A stretch of DNA of 35,832 nt from Gammaproteobacteria bacterium. GTDB taxonomy: Bacteria > Pseudomonadota > Gammaproteobacteria > SZUA-229. A model generated the notes under the pieces. It was given only the letters and a program-made list of their open reading frames with translations, was not told the origin of the DNA and did not search any database. The translations under genes and the position numbers were made by a program. Location of the stretch: positions 1 to 35,832 of the forward strand of contig QIDK01000104.1 in assembly GCA_003228405.1 (NCBI GenBank). Reading direction: 5' to 3'. Positions 15,279 through 26,093 of this stretch are shown here, piece by piece. Each line of letters starts with the position of its first letter. Positions within the stretch are counted from its first letter, which is position 1.

Positions 15279-15904
15279 TACAACTGCATATAATGACTCA
15301 AAATACGCTGAATTTGTTGCTGCACTGATTGCAGATCTCCCGATGCATCAACCACTTTTATTCTTTCGGGTTCTGCTTTAGCGCGAGCCAGATAGGTTTC
15401 TTTTACCCGATTAAAAAAAGTGTCACGCTCCTGCTCAAAGCGATCCGGCGCACTGCGCCTGCCCGCGCGTGCACGACCCACCTCAATCGGCGCATCCAGC
15501 AAAATTGTTAAGTCGGGTTTTAAATCACCTAGTACCCAGTTTTCCAGCCCCTGAATACGTTGCATATCCAGATGGCGGCCGCCTCCCTGATAGGCATAGG
15601 TTGCATCTGTAAAACGATCACATAATACCCACTGACCTTTCTCCAGTGCAGGCTTAATGACCTGTGCCACATGTTCTGCGCGAGAAGCAAACATTAACAT
15701 CAACTCGGTATCATCAGACATGCCTTTAAAGTCTTCACCCAGTAACATGGCACGCAGTGCTTCGCCTAAGGGTGTACCTCCGGGTTCACGGGTTTCTATA
15801 AAATCTATGCCCCTGTTTTTGAGTATAGTGTTAATAAATTCCATATTGGATGTTTTACCGACCCCTTCAGTTCCTTCCAGGCTTATAAACATTGCTTTAG
15901 TCAT
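15278..15904 (-). CDS. tmk: Thymidylate kinase
   Basis: 208 residues, phosphorylating dTMP to dTDP. The P-loop LEGTEGVGKTSN lies at 9-20, followed by TREPGGTPLGEALR, the DR(F/Y) motif in CDRFTDATYAYQGGGR (about 95-110) and the LID segment RAGRRSAPDRFEQE. The length is standard. Its ATG overlaps the mltG stop by one base (TAATG), indicating translational coupling. The usual next gene, holB, is 4.1 kb away here. Confidence 0.96.
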   Translation of the reverse strand: MTKAMFISLEGTEGVGKTSNMEFINTILKNRGIDFIETREPGGTPLGEALRAMLLGEDFKGMSDDTELMLMFASRAEHVAQVIKPALEKGQWVLCDRFTDATYAYQGGGRHLDMQRIQGLENWVLGDLKPDLTILLDAPIEVGRARAGRRSAPDRFEQERDTFFNRVKETYLARAKAEPERIKVVDASGDLQSVQQQIQRILSHYMQL

Positions 15905-16905
15905 TACTTCTTCTTTTTACGTTTGCGCTGATGAACATCGACTGCCTGCTCATGTTCTTTTAAGGTTTTTGAAAATATATGCCGGCCTGATTTATCTGAC
16001 ATGGCAACAAAATAAATATACTCGGTTGAATCAGGGCGACTCACCGCATCTAAGGCACCCTGCCCTGGCATGGCAATCGGCGTAGGCGGCAGACCTTTTC
16101 GGGTATAGGTATTATACGGTGTATCGGTACGCAAATGTTTAAACCGAATATCCCCCTTATATTTATCACCAATTCCATAAATCACCGTTGGATCGGTTTG
16201 CAAACGCATACCTTTGCGTAAACGATTTATAAATACACCGGCGATTCGACTACGCTCTTCAGCAATGGCACTTTCTTTTTCAACTATTGAGGCCAGGATT
16301 AGAACTTCATAAGCAGATTTTAAGGGTAGATTTGCATCCCGCTGTTGCCAGGATTTATCTAACCGCTGCTGCATTTCCTCGTAGGCTTTTTTTAGCAGAT
16401 CTATATCACTCATGTCTTTCGGAAAACGATAGGTATCGGGAAAAAACCGGCCTTCCGGGTGTTCTCCGGCATAACCTATTTTTTGCATTATCTGGCTATC
16501 GGTTAGATCTGTTAAATAATGAGTTAAATAGGGTGATTTATTGACCAGCTGCATCATTTGCTTAAAGGTTAAGCCTTCAATCAGGGTTAAACTATATAAT
16601 CGCACCTTGCCTTTTTGCATTAAGGTAAATAATTGCAGCGTACTTAAATCGGGACTAATCAGATATTCACCGGCTTTAAGTTTTCTGGCACTACCCGTTA
16701 CTCTGGCCCAGAGTGAAAAGTACATTCGATTAGAAATAATATTTTTCTTTTCCAGGTCACGGGCAAGTGCAGCCACACTGGTACCGGGTTTGAAATTATA
16801 GATTTCTTCAGACTCCACACCCAGGGGTTTATTTAAAAAGAAATAAACATCAACAGCGAGTGCACTTGATGCAATTAAAATCAGGCCTAATATTTTTTTT
16901 ATCAT
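15904..16905 (-). CDS. mltG: Endolytic murein transglycosylase (YceG-like)
   Basis: 333 residues with an N-terminal membrane anchor (about 4-24) and a periplasmic YceG/MltG domain. The catalytic-glutamate block LASIVEKESA (204-213) and GVFINRLRKGMRLQTDPTVI follow in the expected order, as does YNTYTRKGLPPTPIAMPG. The enzyme cuts nascent glycan strands near the membrane and limits their length. The tail is unusually basic (RKRKKKK). Placed between pabC and tmk as in other gammaproteobacteria; it overlaps tmk by one base. Confidence 0.95.
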   Translation of the reverse strand: MIKKILGLILIASSALAVDVYFFLNKPLGVESEEIYNFKPGTSVAALARDLEKKNIISNRMYFSLWARVTGSARKLKAGEYLISPDLSTLQLFTLMQKGKVRLYSLTLIEGLTFKQMMQLVNKSPYLTHYLTDLTDSQIMQKIGYAGEHPEGRFFPDTYRFPKDMSDIDLLKKAYEEMQQRLDKSWQQRDANLPLKSAYEVLILASIVEKESAIAEERSRIAGVFINRLRKGMRLQTDPTVIYGIGDKYKGDIRFKHLRTDTPYNTYTRKGLPPTPIAMPGQGALDAVSRPDSTEYIYFVAMSDKSGRHIFSKTLKEHEQAVDVHQRKRKKKK

Positions 16906-16968
16906 TATTTTTAAAGACTCACGCTTGCACTAAGCATCCCACTACTTGAAATAAAATCAAAAACACTT

Positions 16969-17058
16969 CGTCATTCCAGCATGCTTCTAGCTGGAATCCA
17001 GTGGCTTTGCAGAACTTAAAGACACTGGATCCCGGCTCAAAAACATACCGGGATGACG
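16969..17058. repeat. Dispersed repeat E, full copy 2
   Basis: Starts CGTCATTCCAGCATGCTTCT and ends CATACCGGGATGACG, with perfect CGTCATTCC-type inverted ends and internal CACTGGATCCCGG. It fills most of the 194-base pabC-mltG spacer, between genes otherwise read as one cluster. Related: 127-199, 19331-19366. Confidence 0.75.
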
Positions 17059-17099
17059 AATACATTCTGCTATATTTTAATATTTTTTAATAGTTCAAA

Positions 17100-17921
17100 T
17101 TACAACTTTTTTTCTAATTTACTGTTTATTTCATCAAGCAAATTATTCTGAAGAAAGTTTACAGATTTCTTTTCATCCACTATTGTCTTAACCGGCCACA
17201 GCCCAATCAAACTATTTGTTATAAACAACGCATCCATCTGCAAAAAATTTTGCTGGCTAATATCTACAATATTCACCGTTATGTTTAACTCATTGGCCAG
17301 ATTAATCACCTGCTGGCGCATCACACCCGCCACACCACATTGCTCAAGTAATGGTGTATACAGCTCATCACCCAGAATACAAAATACATTACTCATAGTC
17401 CCTTCAATAATATGTCCCTTGTTATCAAGCATGAAACCTTCGACTATCTCACTATCATGCCATTCATTTCTGGCGAGCACATTATCCAGTCGATTTATAT
17501 GTTTAATCCCCGCCAGAGCCGGATTTATCGAAATGGGTGTGTTACAGAATGTGGCAATAATGCCCTGTTGATTATCTGCAGGATAATCGGGCCAGGAATA
17601 AGCAGCGGTAACCCTTGTATTAGCATCCCGCTGATTATATGCGTAGCCTCTGGCGGAAATACCTCGACTGATGCTGATTTTAATAACTGCATCAGCGGAT
17701 AAATTCAGTTTTTTTATATCATCGAGCCAGACAGCTTCATCAACTGTGTTTAAAGATAAACGTTTACAACCCGCCTGCAAGCGTTGCATGTGCTCATTCC
17801 AGAGCTGTAATTTACTGTTTTTAAAGGCAATGGTGTCAAATAAGCCATCTCCATACTGGTAACCCCGGTCACGTACATCGATACGGGTTTCTTCAATTCC
17901 ATTTATTAAAATTTTATTCAT
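17100..17921 (-). CDS. pabC: Aminodeoxychorismate lyase
   Basis: 273 residues, a fold-type IV PLP enzyme that splits 4-amino-4-deoxychorismate to p-aminobenzoate and pyruvate for folate. Visible family blocks are RDRGYQYGDGLFDT (17-30), KISISRGISARGYAY, the PLP-lysine segment AGIKHINRLDNVLARNEW, EGTMSNVFCI and CGVAGVMRQQVI. Its ATG overlaps the pabB stop by four bases, so the two steps of pABA synthesis are translationally coupled. Confidence 0.94.
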   Translation of the reverse strand: MNKILINGIEETRIDVRDRGYQYGDGLFDTIAFKNSKLQLWNEHMQRLQAGCKRLSLNTVDEAVWLDDIKKLNLSADAVIKISISRGISARGYAYNQRDANTRVTAAYSWPDYPADNQQGIIATFCNTPISINPALAGIKHINRLDNVLARNEWHDSEIVEGFMLDNKGHIIEGTMSNVFCILGDELYTPLLEQCGVAGVMRQQVINLANELNITVNIVDISQQNFLQMDALFITNSLIGLWPVKTIVDEKKSVNFLQNNLLDEINSKLEKKL

Positions 17922-19258
17922 CGGTTCCCTGTCTGTAGTGCGTGGATCAGGCCCTTTGCTTTGGCTCTGGTTTCATTTAATTCATTTTGTGGATCTGAGT
18001 CAACTACTATGCCGCCACCGGCGCGAAATTGCAGCTTACTGGCATCACGGGTAATGGTTCGAATCAGTATATTTAAATCCATACTACCATCATGGTTTAA
18101 ATATCCCAACGAGCCGGTGTAGGCTCCTCGTCCCACCTGCTCCAGCTCCGCCAGTATCTCCATACAACGTACTTTGGGACAGCCGGTAATTGTACCACCT
18201 GGAAAAACAGCAGCAACTAGCTGACCCGGGGTTACATTATCACGTAGCCTGCCGCGTACATTGGAGACAATATGATGCACATGACGATAGCTTTCCAGCA
18301 CCATCAACTCATTCACTTCAATACTGCCCGGTACACACACCCGCCCTAAATCATTGCGCTCCAGATCAATCAGCATAATATGCTCGGCACGTTCTTTAGG
18401 GTGAGCCAGTAATTCTTCTGATAAGTCGGTATCGGTTGCGTTGTCAGTAGACCGAGGTCGTGTGCCCGCAATAGGCCGCGTTTGCAGATAACCGTCTTTT
18501 ACCTGAATTAAACGCTCCGGTGATGAACTGATAATAGCCTTATCACCTAATGTCAGCAGTGCATTAAATGGCCCGGGATTTGACTGGCTAAGCTGATAAA
18601 ACAGGCTGCTGTGATTAACCGTTTGTTTCAGGCCTGTTTGCCAGCGCCGCGACAGGTTGACCTGAAATACATCACCCTCAATAATATACTGCTGCAAGGT
18701 TTCCAGCTGGTGTAAATAATCAGATGCACTATCTTCCTCTATTTCATTTATCTGAAATGCCTGCTGATATTCTGAAGTAGAAAGTTTCTGTGATACATCG
18801 GTTTCAATATCAGCCACACAGTCACCGAATGCAGCTTCACAAATTAAATAAGCCTGCTGTTTATATGAATCAATAATAATGGCAGCAGGAAAACGAGTGG
18901 CAAATGCTACTGGTAATCCATCCACCGCCTGCGGCAGGTTTAATCCGATTTCGATCTGTTGTGCTAATTCATAGCCTAAATATAAAAACCAGCCGCCGCT
19001 GAATGGCAAATCTGTTTTTTCTATTTCCTGCTTTTCTGCCTGCCATGCCTGATCTAACTGTTGTAAGAAATCACCATTATCACTTTGTATGGTTTGTTGC
19101 GGACAGGCAAATAAAATATCATATCGAGCCAGCTTATTGCTTTCATCAGTAGAAGCATTACTGCTTAATAAATGGGGATAGCGTTCGGGGTTACTGGCAT
19201 GAAGTGCGAGTAAGTCAGGAATGTTTTTCAGGGCATGAATAATTAATGAATCAGACAT
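17918..19258 (-). CDS. pabB: Aminodeoxychorismate synthase component I
   Basis: 446 residues of the chorismate-binding family. The N-terminal part is anthranilate-synthase-like, containing GGWFLYLGYELAQQIE. The catalytic part carries FQVNLSRRW, SSSPERLI, TRPIAGTRPR, HPKERAEHIMLIDLERNDLG, FPGGTITGCPK and GAYTGSLGY. PIAGT with FPGGTITGCPK favours PabB over TrpE. It aminates chorismate with ammonia from the PabA glutaminase, which is not in this window. Coupled to pabC downstream; separated from fabF by 160 bases holding repeat fragments. Confidence 0.94.
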   Translation of the reverse strand: MSDSLIIHALKNIPDLLALHASNPERYPHLLSSNASTDESNKLARYDILFACPQQTIQSDNGDFLQQLDQAWQAEKQEIEKTDLPFSGGWFLYLGYELAQQIEIGLNLPQAVDGLPVAFATRFPAAIIIDSYKQQAYLICEAAFGDCVADIETDVSQKLSTSEYQQAFQINEIEEDSASDYLHQLETLQQYIIEGDVFQVNLSRRWQTGLKQTVNHSSLFYQLSQSNPGPFNALLTLGDKAIISSSPERLIQVKDGYLQTRPIAGTRPRSTDNATDTDLSEELLAHPKERAEHIMLIDLERNDLGRVCVPGSIEVNELMVLESYRHVHHIVSNVRGRLRDNVTPGQLVAAVFPGGTITGCPKVRCMEILAELEQVGRGAYTGSLGYLNHDGSMDLNILIRTITRDASKLQFRAGGGIVVDSDPQNELNETRAKAKGLIHALQTGNR

Positions 19259-19330
19259 TATATTAATTTACATACCACCATCCCAAATTGCCTGTGTTGT
19301 GGACACAGGGCCATTAAATAATTTAAAAGT

Positions 19331-19412
19331 CGCTGGGTTCCCGACACAGGCATTCGGCAATGACAGGAAAAATTTTGGCGAAATTTGTGTTTATTTGCGG
19401 AAAAAAATGATT
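19331..19412. repeat. Fragments of repeats E and A between fabF and pabB
   Basis: CGCTGGGTTCCCGACACAGG and CAATGACAGG (19331-19366) match the outer part of repeat E. GTGTTTATTTGCGGAAAAAA (about 19387-19406) matches a repeat A arm. Both are partial, with no partner arm. Confidence 0.45.
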
Positions 19413-19420
19413 TCAGTTTT

Positions 19421-20659
19421 TTAAATCTTTTTAAACAGAATCGTGCCGTTAGTACCACCAAAGCCAAATGAGTTTGAAATGGCGACATCAATTTTCATAT
19501 CACGCGCTATATTGGGTACAAAATCCAGGTCGCAGGCAGGGTCCTGATTATGCAGATTAATGGTGGGTGAAGCCACCTGGTCATGCAGGCTCATTATCGT
19601 AAATACCGCTTCGATACCACCGGCAGCACCTAATAGATGGCCTGTCATAGATTTAGTCGACGTAATGGCCAGTGATTTGGCATGCGCACCAAATGCCACT
19701 TTCATCGCCATGGTTTCTGCAACATCACCCGCAGGGGTTGATGTGCCATGGGCATTAACAAACTGAATATCCTGCACATTGAGCTGCGCATCTTTTATCG
19801 CATTTATCATGCAGCGGGCCGCACCTTCGCCACCTTCTGAAGGGCTGGTCATATGAAAGGCATCACCACTCATACCAAAACCCGCCATTTCTGCATAAAT
19901 TTTAGCCCCTCGGGCTTTGGCGTGCTCGTATTCTTCCAGCACCATCACACCGGCACCGTCACCTAATACAAAACCATCACGGTCTCTATCCCAGGGGCGG
20001 CTGGCACCTTCAGGGTTATCATTATTGCGCGACAGGGCACGTGCAGCGGCAAAACCACCAATACCCAGAGGTGAACTGGCTTTTTCTGCCCCTCCCACAA
20101 TCATTACATCTGCATCACCATAGGCGATAATGCGTGCACCTAAACCTACACTATGAGTACCGGTGGTGCAGGCAGTCACAGGCGCAATATTAGGTCCTTT
20201 AATGCCATACTTAATAGATAGATTGCCGGAAATCATATTGATGATGGAGCCGGGAATTAAAAAAGGCGATATGCGTCGTGCACCGCCTTTTTCCATGGCA
20301 TCCTTGTTTTTTTCAATCATTGGTAGACCACCAATGCCTGAACCAACGGCAACACCAATACGCTCGGCATTTTCATCGGTAATTTCTATACCTGAATCTT
20401 TAATTGCCTGATCAGCAGCAGCTATACCGTAATGGATAAAGGTATCCATTTTTTTCAGTTCTTTCTTCGGAATATACTCAGTCGCATCAAAATCTTTTAC
20501 CGTACAGGCAAATTTCACTGCCTGATCGCCAGTATCAAATTCAGTTATCAGTGAGGCGCCACTTTTACCCGCCAGGATATTATTCCATGCGGTTTTCAAA
20601 TCATTGCCTACAGGTGAAACGATACCTAAACCGGTAACGACAACGCGACGTTTAGCCAA
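19421..20659 (-). CDS. fabF: Beta-ketoacyl-ACP synthase II
   Basis: 412 residues, the elongating condensing enzyme of type II fatty-acid synthesis. The Cys-His-His triad is visible: Cys164 in [11 protein letters not shown], His near 304 in [11 protein letters not shown] and His near 341 in [13 protein letters not shown], with the C-terminal [11 protein letters not shown] loop. The start is TTG at 20659, not ATG: GGAG lies seven bases upstream and the protein begins exactly where the family does ([12 protein letters not shown]). A strong hairpin terminator (20716-20746) separates it from acpP. Confidence 0.96.
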   Translation of the reverse strand: MAKRRVVVTGLGIVSPVGNDLKTAWNNILAGKSGASLITEFDTGDQAVKFACTVKDFDATEYIPKKELKKMDTFIHYGIAAADQAIKDSGIEITDENAERIGVAVGSGIGGLPMIEKNKDAMEKGGARRISPFLIPGSIINMISGNLSIKYGIKGPNIAPVTACTTGTHSVGLGARIIAYGDADVMIVGGAEKASSPLGIGGFAAARALSRNNDNPEGASRPWDRDRDGFVLGDGAGVMVLEEYEHAKARGAKIYAEMAGFGMSGDAFHMTSPSEGGEGAARCMINAIKDAQLNVQDIQFVNAHGTSTPAGDVAETMAMKVAFGAHAKSLAITSTKSMTGHLLGAAGGIEAVFTIMSLHDQVASPTINLHNQDPACDLDFVPNIARDMKIDVAISNSFGFGGTNGTILFKKI

Positions 20660-20715
20660 GAGTATTCTCCAGAATTAAAAGCTGACAAAGCATAATACTA
20701 CTTCGCCAGAAACGT

Positions 20716-20746
20716 AAAAAGGGCAGGCACTATGCCTGCCCTTTTT
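20716..20746 (-). terminator. Rho-independent terminator after acpP
   Basis: Perfect 14-base arms AAAAAGGGCAGGCA and TGCCTGCCCTTTTT with a three-base loop, 16 bases past the acpP stop. It would give a short abundant acpP mRNA while allowing some read-through to fabF. The stem is symmetrical, with T runs on both strands. Confidence 0.9.
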
Positions 20747-20762
20747 ACTGGATTGAATTAAA

Positions 20763-20996
20763 TTAGCTGTTAGCGTTAACGTAATCCAGTGCCTGCTGAA
20801 CAGTGGTAATTTTTTCAGCATCTTCATCAGGAATTTCGCACTCGAATTCCTCTTCAAGAGCCATAACCAGTTCAACGGTATCCAGTGAATCTGCACCCAG
20901 GTCATCAACAAAAGAAGCTGCATTAGTTACTTCATCTTCTTTAACACCTAGCTGTTCTATAACAATCTTGCGAACGCGTTCTTCTGCACTGCTCAT
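20763..20996 (-). CDS. acpP: Acyl carrier protein
   Basis: 77 residues, acidic, with the phosphopantetheine site Ser37 in [18 protein letters not shown]. It carries growing acyl chains for FabD, FabF, FabG and other acyl-using enzymes. The ribosome site GAGAGG precedes ATG 20996. Gene order fabG-acpP-fabF is the standard one. Roughly 260 bases separate it from fabG, so it probably has its own promoter. Confidence 0.98.
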   Translation of the reverse strand: MSSAEERVRKIVIEQLGVKEDEVTNAASFVDDLGADSLDTVELVMALEEEFECEIPDEDAEKITTVQQALDYVNANS

Positions 20997-21255
20997 GTAT
21001 TTTTCCTCTCGTTACGAATATGTTTGAGCTGGGCGGTATTTTAGTTAATAACGCCACAGACTGCCAGTGTTTTTTTAATCTATTTGATTTCGATTAAAAT
21101 CAAATAAATTCAATAACTTACATTGAATATTTGAATAAGGTATTGCATATTCAGGGTCAGATACCGGGCTGCCCTGAGGAATATTTTCTAAAAAACAAAA
21201 GCTTATCGTCCTCAAATAGCGGCTCTTGTGGGTAAAATGCTTTATCTTTCTAATT

Positions 21256-21993
21256 TTAAGGCATATACATGCCACCATTCACATTAATAGTTTCACCGGT
21301 AATGTAACTGGCTTCAGGCGATGCCAGAAACGCTACCGCATTAGCAATATCCTGTGGATCACCGAGTTTGTTTAATGGTATTTGTGATATCAGTGATTCA
21401 CGTTGTTCTTCTGGAAGTTCACGGGTCATATCGGTATCAATAAAACCAGGGGCCACCGTATTCACCGTAATATGACGCGAGCCAATTTCACGTGCCAGTG
21501 ACTTACTAAAACCTAAAATACCGGCTTTGGATGCCGAGTAATTGGTCTGTCCTGCGTTACCCGTTAAGCCAACTACCGATGCAATATTAATGATGCGACC
21601 ACTGCGTGCTTTCATCATTGGCCGAATAACCGCTTTTGACATTTTAAAAATAGAGGTCAGGTTAGTCTGAATAATGTCATTCCACTGATCGTCTTTCATC
21701 AGCATTAACAGGTTATCACGGGTAATACCGGCATTATTGACCAGAATGCTGATGGCACCAAATTCATCTTTAATCGCCGCCATTACATCTTTAATCGATG
21801 CATCATCCGCCACATTAAGGCACATGCCTTTACCGCCTTTCGAAGACAGGTAAGCAGTGATTTTTTCAGCACCAGCCTCTGAAGTAGCCGTGCCAATAAC
21901 GGTTGCTCCAGCGGCAGCTAAAGTTTCTGCAATGGCCTTGCCTATGCCGCGGCTGGCACCGGTGACTAAAGCAATTTGATTTTCTAAGTTCAT
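21256..21993 (-). CDS. fabG: 3-oxoacyl-ACP reductase
   Basis: 245 residues, a short-chain dehydrogenase using NADPH to reduce 3-oxoacyl-ACP. Shown by the cofactor loop TGASRGIGKAIAE (13-25), VNNAGITRDNLLMLM, the catalytic Ser/Tyr/Lys in IASVVGLTGNAGQTNYSASKAG and the ending ITGETINVNGGMYMP. ATG 21993 has AAGGAT at a normal distance. Repeat A copy 3 separates it from fabD. Confidence 0.97.
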   Translation of the reverse strand: MNLENQIALVTGASRGIGKAIAETLAAAGATVIGTATSEAGAEKITAYLSSKGGKGMCLNVADDASIKDVMAAIKDEFGAISILVNNAGITRDNLLMLMKDDQWNDIIQTNLTSIFKMSKAVIRPMMKARSGRIINIASVVGLTGNAGQTNYSASKAGILGFSKSLAREIGSRHITVNTVAPGFIDTDMTRELPEEQRESLISQIPLNKLGDPQDIANAVAFLASPEASYITGETINVNGGMYMP

Positions 21994-22091
21994 TCTAAAT
22001 CCTTAACCCCGATACAAGAGTTCGGGATGACTGTTTAAATTATCTTTATCTGTTATAAAGAATCTGATATTTTCATGCTTTCGTAATCAAA

Positions 22092-22241
22092 ATCAAAAAG
22101 ATAAAGGCATTTTCACCGAAAATAAATGCTAATTTTTATTGTTTACACACCTGTGGCGCACTCGCCTTATTAAGGCTTTTGCTTTTATTTGCATGTTTTA
22201 GCGTTCATTTGCGGACAAAATGCTTTTTTGTTTTTAGAGAA
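22092..22241. repeat. Hairpin repeat A, copy 3
   Basis: A worn left arm (AAAAGATAAAGGCATTTTCA..., CCGAAAATAAATGCT), a degraded cap CACCTGTGGCGCAC (about 22149-22162) and a good right arm, TTATTTGCATGTTTTAGCGT followed by TCATTTGCGGAC. It lies between fabD and fabG. Confidence 0.65.
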
Positions 22242-22253
22242 TACCTATATAAA

Positions 22254-23195
22254 TTATGACGCGATTTCTTCAAGTGTTTTATCTAATGTCTCTACATTAT
22301 TAATAGTAAAATTCGCCACTTCTTTGTTAATGCGTTTATTTAAACCGATTAATACCTTGCCCGGCCCGCATTCAATAACGGTATCAACCCCTTCGGCAAT
22401 TAAATTATTAACACTGTCTACCCATAAAACCGGGTTATGTAATTGTTTCACAAGATTCTTTTTAACATCTGCAGGCGTCTTAACATTTTTTGCTATAACA
22501 TTTTGTATCACTGGCAATGTTGCTGATTTTTTAATTTTTATATTTTTTAAATAAGTTGCCAGTTTTTTTGCTGCATCTTTCATTAATTTAGAATGCGAAG
22601 GCACACTCACTGGAAGTTTTAAGGCGCGTTTAGCACCCTTATCTTTTGCAATCGCCATGGCGGTTTCAACTGCCTGTACATTGCCCGCAATAACGACCTG
22701 ACCCGGTGAATTAAAATTCACCGCCTGCACCGCAAAATTATCATCACTGCACATATCACAAATTTCTATTATGACATCATCATCCAAACCCAGGATAGCA
22801 GCCATTGCACCCACACCATCAGGCACCGCTTCCTGCATTAACTTACCCCGTTCAGCCACCAGCTTTATTGCATCTTCAAACTGTAATGCACCGGCGCACA
22901 CTAAAGCGGTGTATTCACCCAGACTGTGCCCTGCCATTATTGCAGGCTCTGCATCTAATTTGCTTTTTAAAATTTCATACACTGCTACACCTGCGGCTAA
23001 CATCGCAGGTTGGGTTACTTCTGTTTTATTTAGCTCTTCTACAGGGCCTTCCTGCACCAGATTCCACAAATCATAGCCCAGAACGTCTGAGGCTTTGGAA
23101 AATAGTTCGTTTACAACGGGATAGGCTTCAGCCAGCTCAGCCATCATACCCACCGACTGCGACCCCTGACCCGGAAATACACATGCAAATTTCAT
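22254..23195 (-). CDS. fabD: Malonyl-CoA:ACP transacylase
   Basis: 313 residues, loading malonyl groups onto ACP. FPGQGSQSVGM opens the protein, the nucleophile Ser lies in GHSLGEYTAL (about 90-99), and Arg and His follow in AERGKLMQEAVP and VPSHSKLM. Q of GQGSQ contributes to the oxyanion hole. AAAGGT precedes ATG 23195. plsX and fabH, usually upstream, are absent here: the next gene upstream is dapB. The cluster is therefore interrupted on this side too. Confidence 0.96.
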   Translation of the reverse strand: MKFACVFPGQGSQSVGMMAELAEAYPVVNELFSKASDVLGYDLWNLVQEGPVEELNKTEVTQPAMLAAGVAVYEILKSKLDAEPAIMAGHSLGEYTALVCAGALQFEDAIKLVAERGKLMQEAVPDGVGAMAAILGLDDDVIIEICDMCSDDNFAVQAVNFNSPGQVVIAGNVQAVETAMAIAKDKGAKRALKLPVSVPSHSKLMKDAAKKLATYLKNIKIKKSATLPVIQNVIAKNVKTPADVKKNLVKQLHNPVLWVDSVNNLIAEGVDTVIECGPGKVLIGLNKRINKEVANFTINNVETLDKTLEEIAS

Positions 23196-23212
23196 AGATT
23201 TACCTTTTTATT

Positions 23213-23342
23213 AGAAGCAAAAGATTTACTGCAAATGAACGCAAATATTTTTCAGGTTTATGCGCCTGCGGCGCATAAATCTGAATTAAAACTTTTATTT
23301 GCGTGTTTTTCGTTCATTTGTGTGCGGTAAACCGATTTTGAT
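23213..23342. repeat. Hairpin repeat A, copy 4
   Basis: Left arm TACTGCAAATGAACGCAAAT (23227-23246), cap TATGCGCCTGCGGCGCATAA (about 23259-23278), right arm TTTTATTTGCGTGTTTTTCG then TTCATTTGTG. It is the clearest copy of the cap, and it nearly fills the dapB-fabD spacer. Confidence 0.8.
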
Positions 23343-23343
23343 T

Positions 23344-24702
<1,359 letters not shown>

Positions 24703-24703
<1 letters not shown>

Positions 24704-25842
24704 TATAGTTTCATATCATCGAAAAATTTCTTAACACCATTCATCCACGAGTTACCCTGGGGATTATGTTTTTGTTTATCGCCATGAATGCTCTCTTCAA
24801 ATTCTCTCAAAAGCTCTTTTTGCTTTGAGGTTAGCTTCACTGGCGTTTCGATAACCACTTTGCATAACAAATCGCCAATCATGCCGCCACGCACCGGCTT
24901 GACACCTTTGCCTTTGAGACGGAACATTCTGCCAGTTTGAGTTTCACCGGGAATTTTTAATTTAACACGTCCATTTAATGTAGGCACCTCTAATTCACCA
25001 CCTAATGCAGCCACTGCCACACTGATAGGCATCTGGCATAACAGATTACTGCCATCACGCTCAAAAATTGTATGAGGTTTTACATGTACCTGTACATATA
25101 GATCACCTGATGGGCCTCCATTTTCCCCGGCTTCGCCTTCACCGGATAAACGAATACGATCACCATTATCCACACCTGGCGGTACTTTAACAGACAAGGT
25201 TTTGCGCTCTTCAATTCGGCCCTGACCATGACAGTCGTTACATGGGTCAGAAATGGTTTTACCCTGACCATGGCAGTGCGGACAGGTTTGTTGAACCGAG
25301 AAAAAGCCCTGTTGAATGCGCACCTGACCGGTACCACCACAGGTTGTACAGGTCGTTGGGGATGAACCTTTTTTGGCCCCGCTGCCATGACAGGTTTTGC
25401 AGCTGACTAAGGTTGGAATTTTTATTTTAATCGTGGTGCCTGCAACCGCATCTTCCAGATTCAGCTCCATATTATAACGCAGGTCTGAGCCACGATAAGA
25501 ACGACTCCGGCCACCACCGCCACCGCCAAAAATATCTCCAAACACATCACCGAAGATATCACTGAAGTTTCCGGCTCCGGCTCCGCCACCATAGCCCGGG
25601 CCGTGTCCGGCAGATGGGTCTACACCGGCGTGACCATATTGATCATAGGCCGCACGTTTTTGCGCATCAGATAAAATATCGTAGGCTTCTTTAGCTTCTT
25701 TGAATTTTGTTTCGGCTTCCGGGTTATCCGCATTCCTGTCTGGATGATGTTTCATCGCCAGACGTTTAAACGCTTTTTTAATAGCCGCTTCGTTTGCGTC
25801 TTTGGATATTCCCAGAACTTCGTAATAATCTCGTTTTGACAT
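24703..25842 (-). CDS. dnaJ: Chaperone DnaJ
   Basis: 379 residues. J domain 1-70 with HPD at 33-35, then a Gly/Phe region (about 75-118) rich in GGGG. Four CxxCxGxG zinc repeats ([32 protein letters not shown]) are followed by the substrate-binding C-terminal domains. It stimulates DnaK ATPase and delivers substrates. Repeat B copy 2 and a terminator lie between it and dnaK, so dnaJ may depend partly on read-through. Its stop overlaps the DsrE-like start. Confidence 0.98.
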
Positions 25843-25881
25843 GCTTTATTTGTCTCTGTCTTTCAGCTGAATACTTAACAG

Positions 25882-26019
25882 CTTTTTATTTTTGAACCGC
25901 AGAGGGCGCAGAGGTACGCAGAGTTTTCTATTTATTTTTTGCGCCTACGGCGCTGTAATAAATAACATGTTTTTCCTCTGCGTACCTCCGCGCTCTCTGC
26001 GGTTCAAGCTTTTTCTTTT
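25882..26019. repeat. Hairpin repeat B, full copy
   Basis: Left arm GAACCGCAGAGGGCGCAGAG then GTACGCAGAG (25894-25923), cap GCGCCTACGGCGC (about 25941-25953), right arm CTCTGCGTACCTCCGCGCTC then TCTGCGGTTC (about 25977-26006). The arms are built from 9-10 base units CGCAGAGGx. It fills the dnaK-dnaJ spacer together with the terminator. Confidence 0.82.
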
Positions 26020-26036
26020 AGCCTTTTAAACACACA

Positions 26037-26064
26037 AAATGCCCGGCTAAAAAACCAGGCATTT
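26037..26064 (-). terminator. Probable terminator after dnaK
   Basis: Arms AAATGCCCGG (26037-26046) and CCAGGCATTT (26055-26064) with one G-U type mismatch. On the minus strand the stem is followed by TTTTGTGTGTTT. It lies 29 bases beyond the dnaK stop. Confidence 0.7.
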
Positions 26065-26093
26065 CATTGCAGGCAAATACCTGAGTAAATGTC

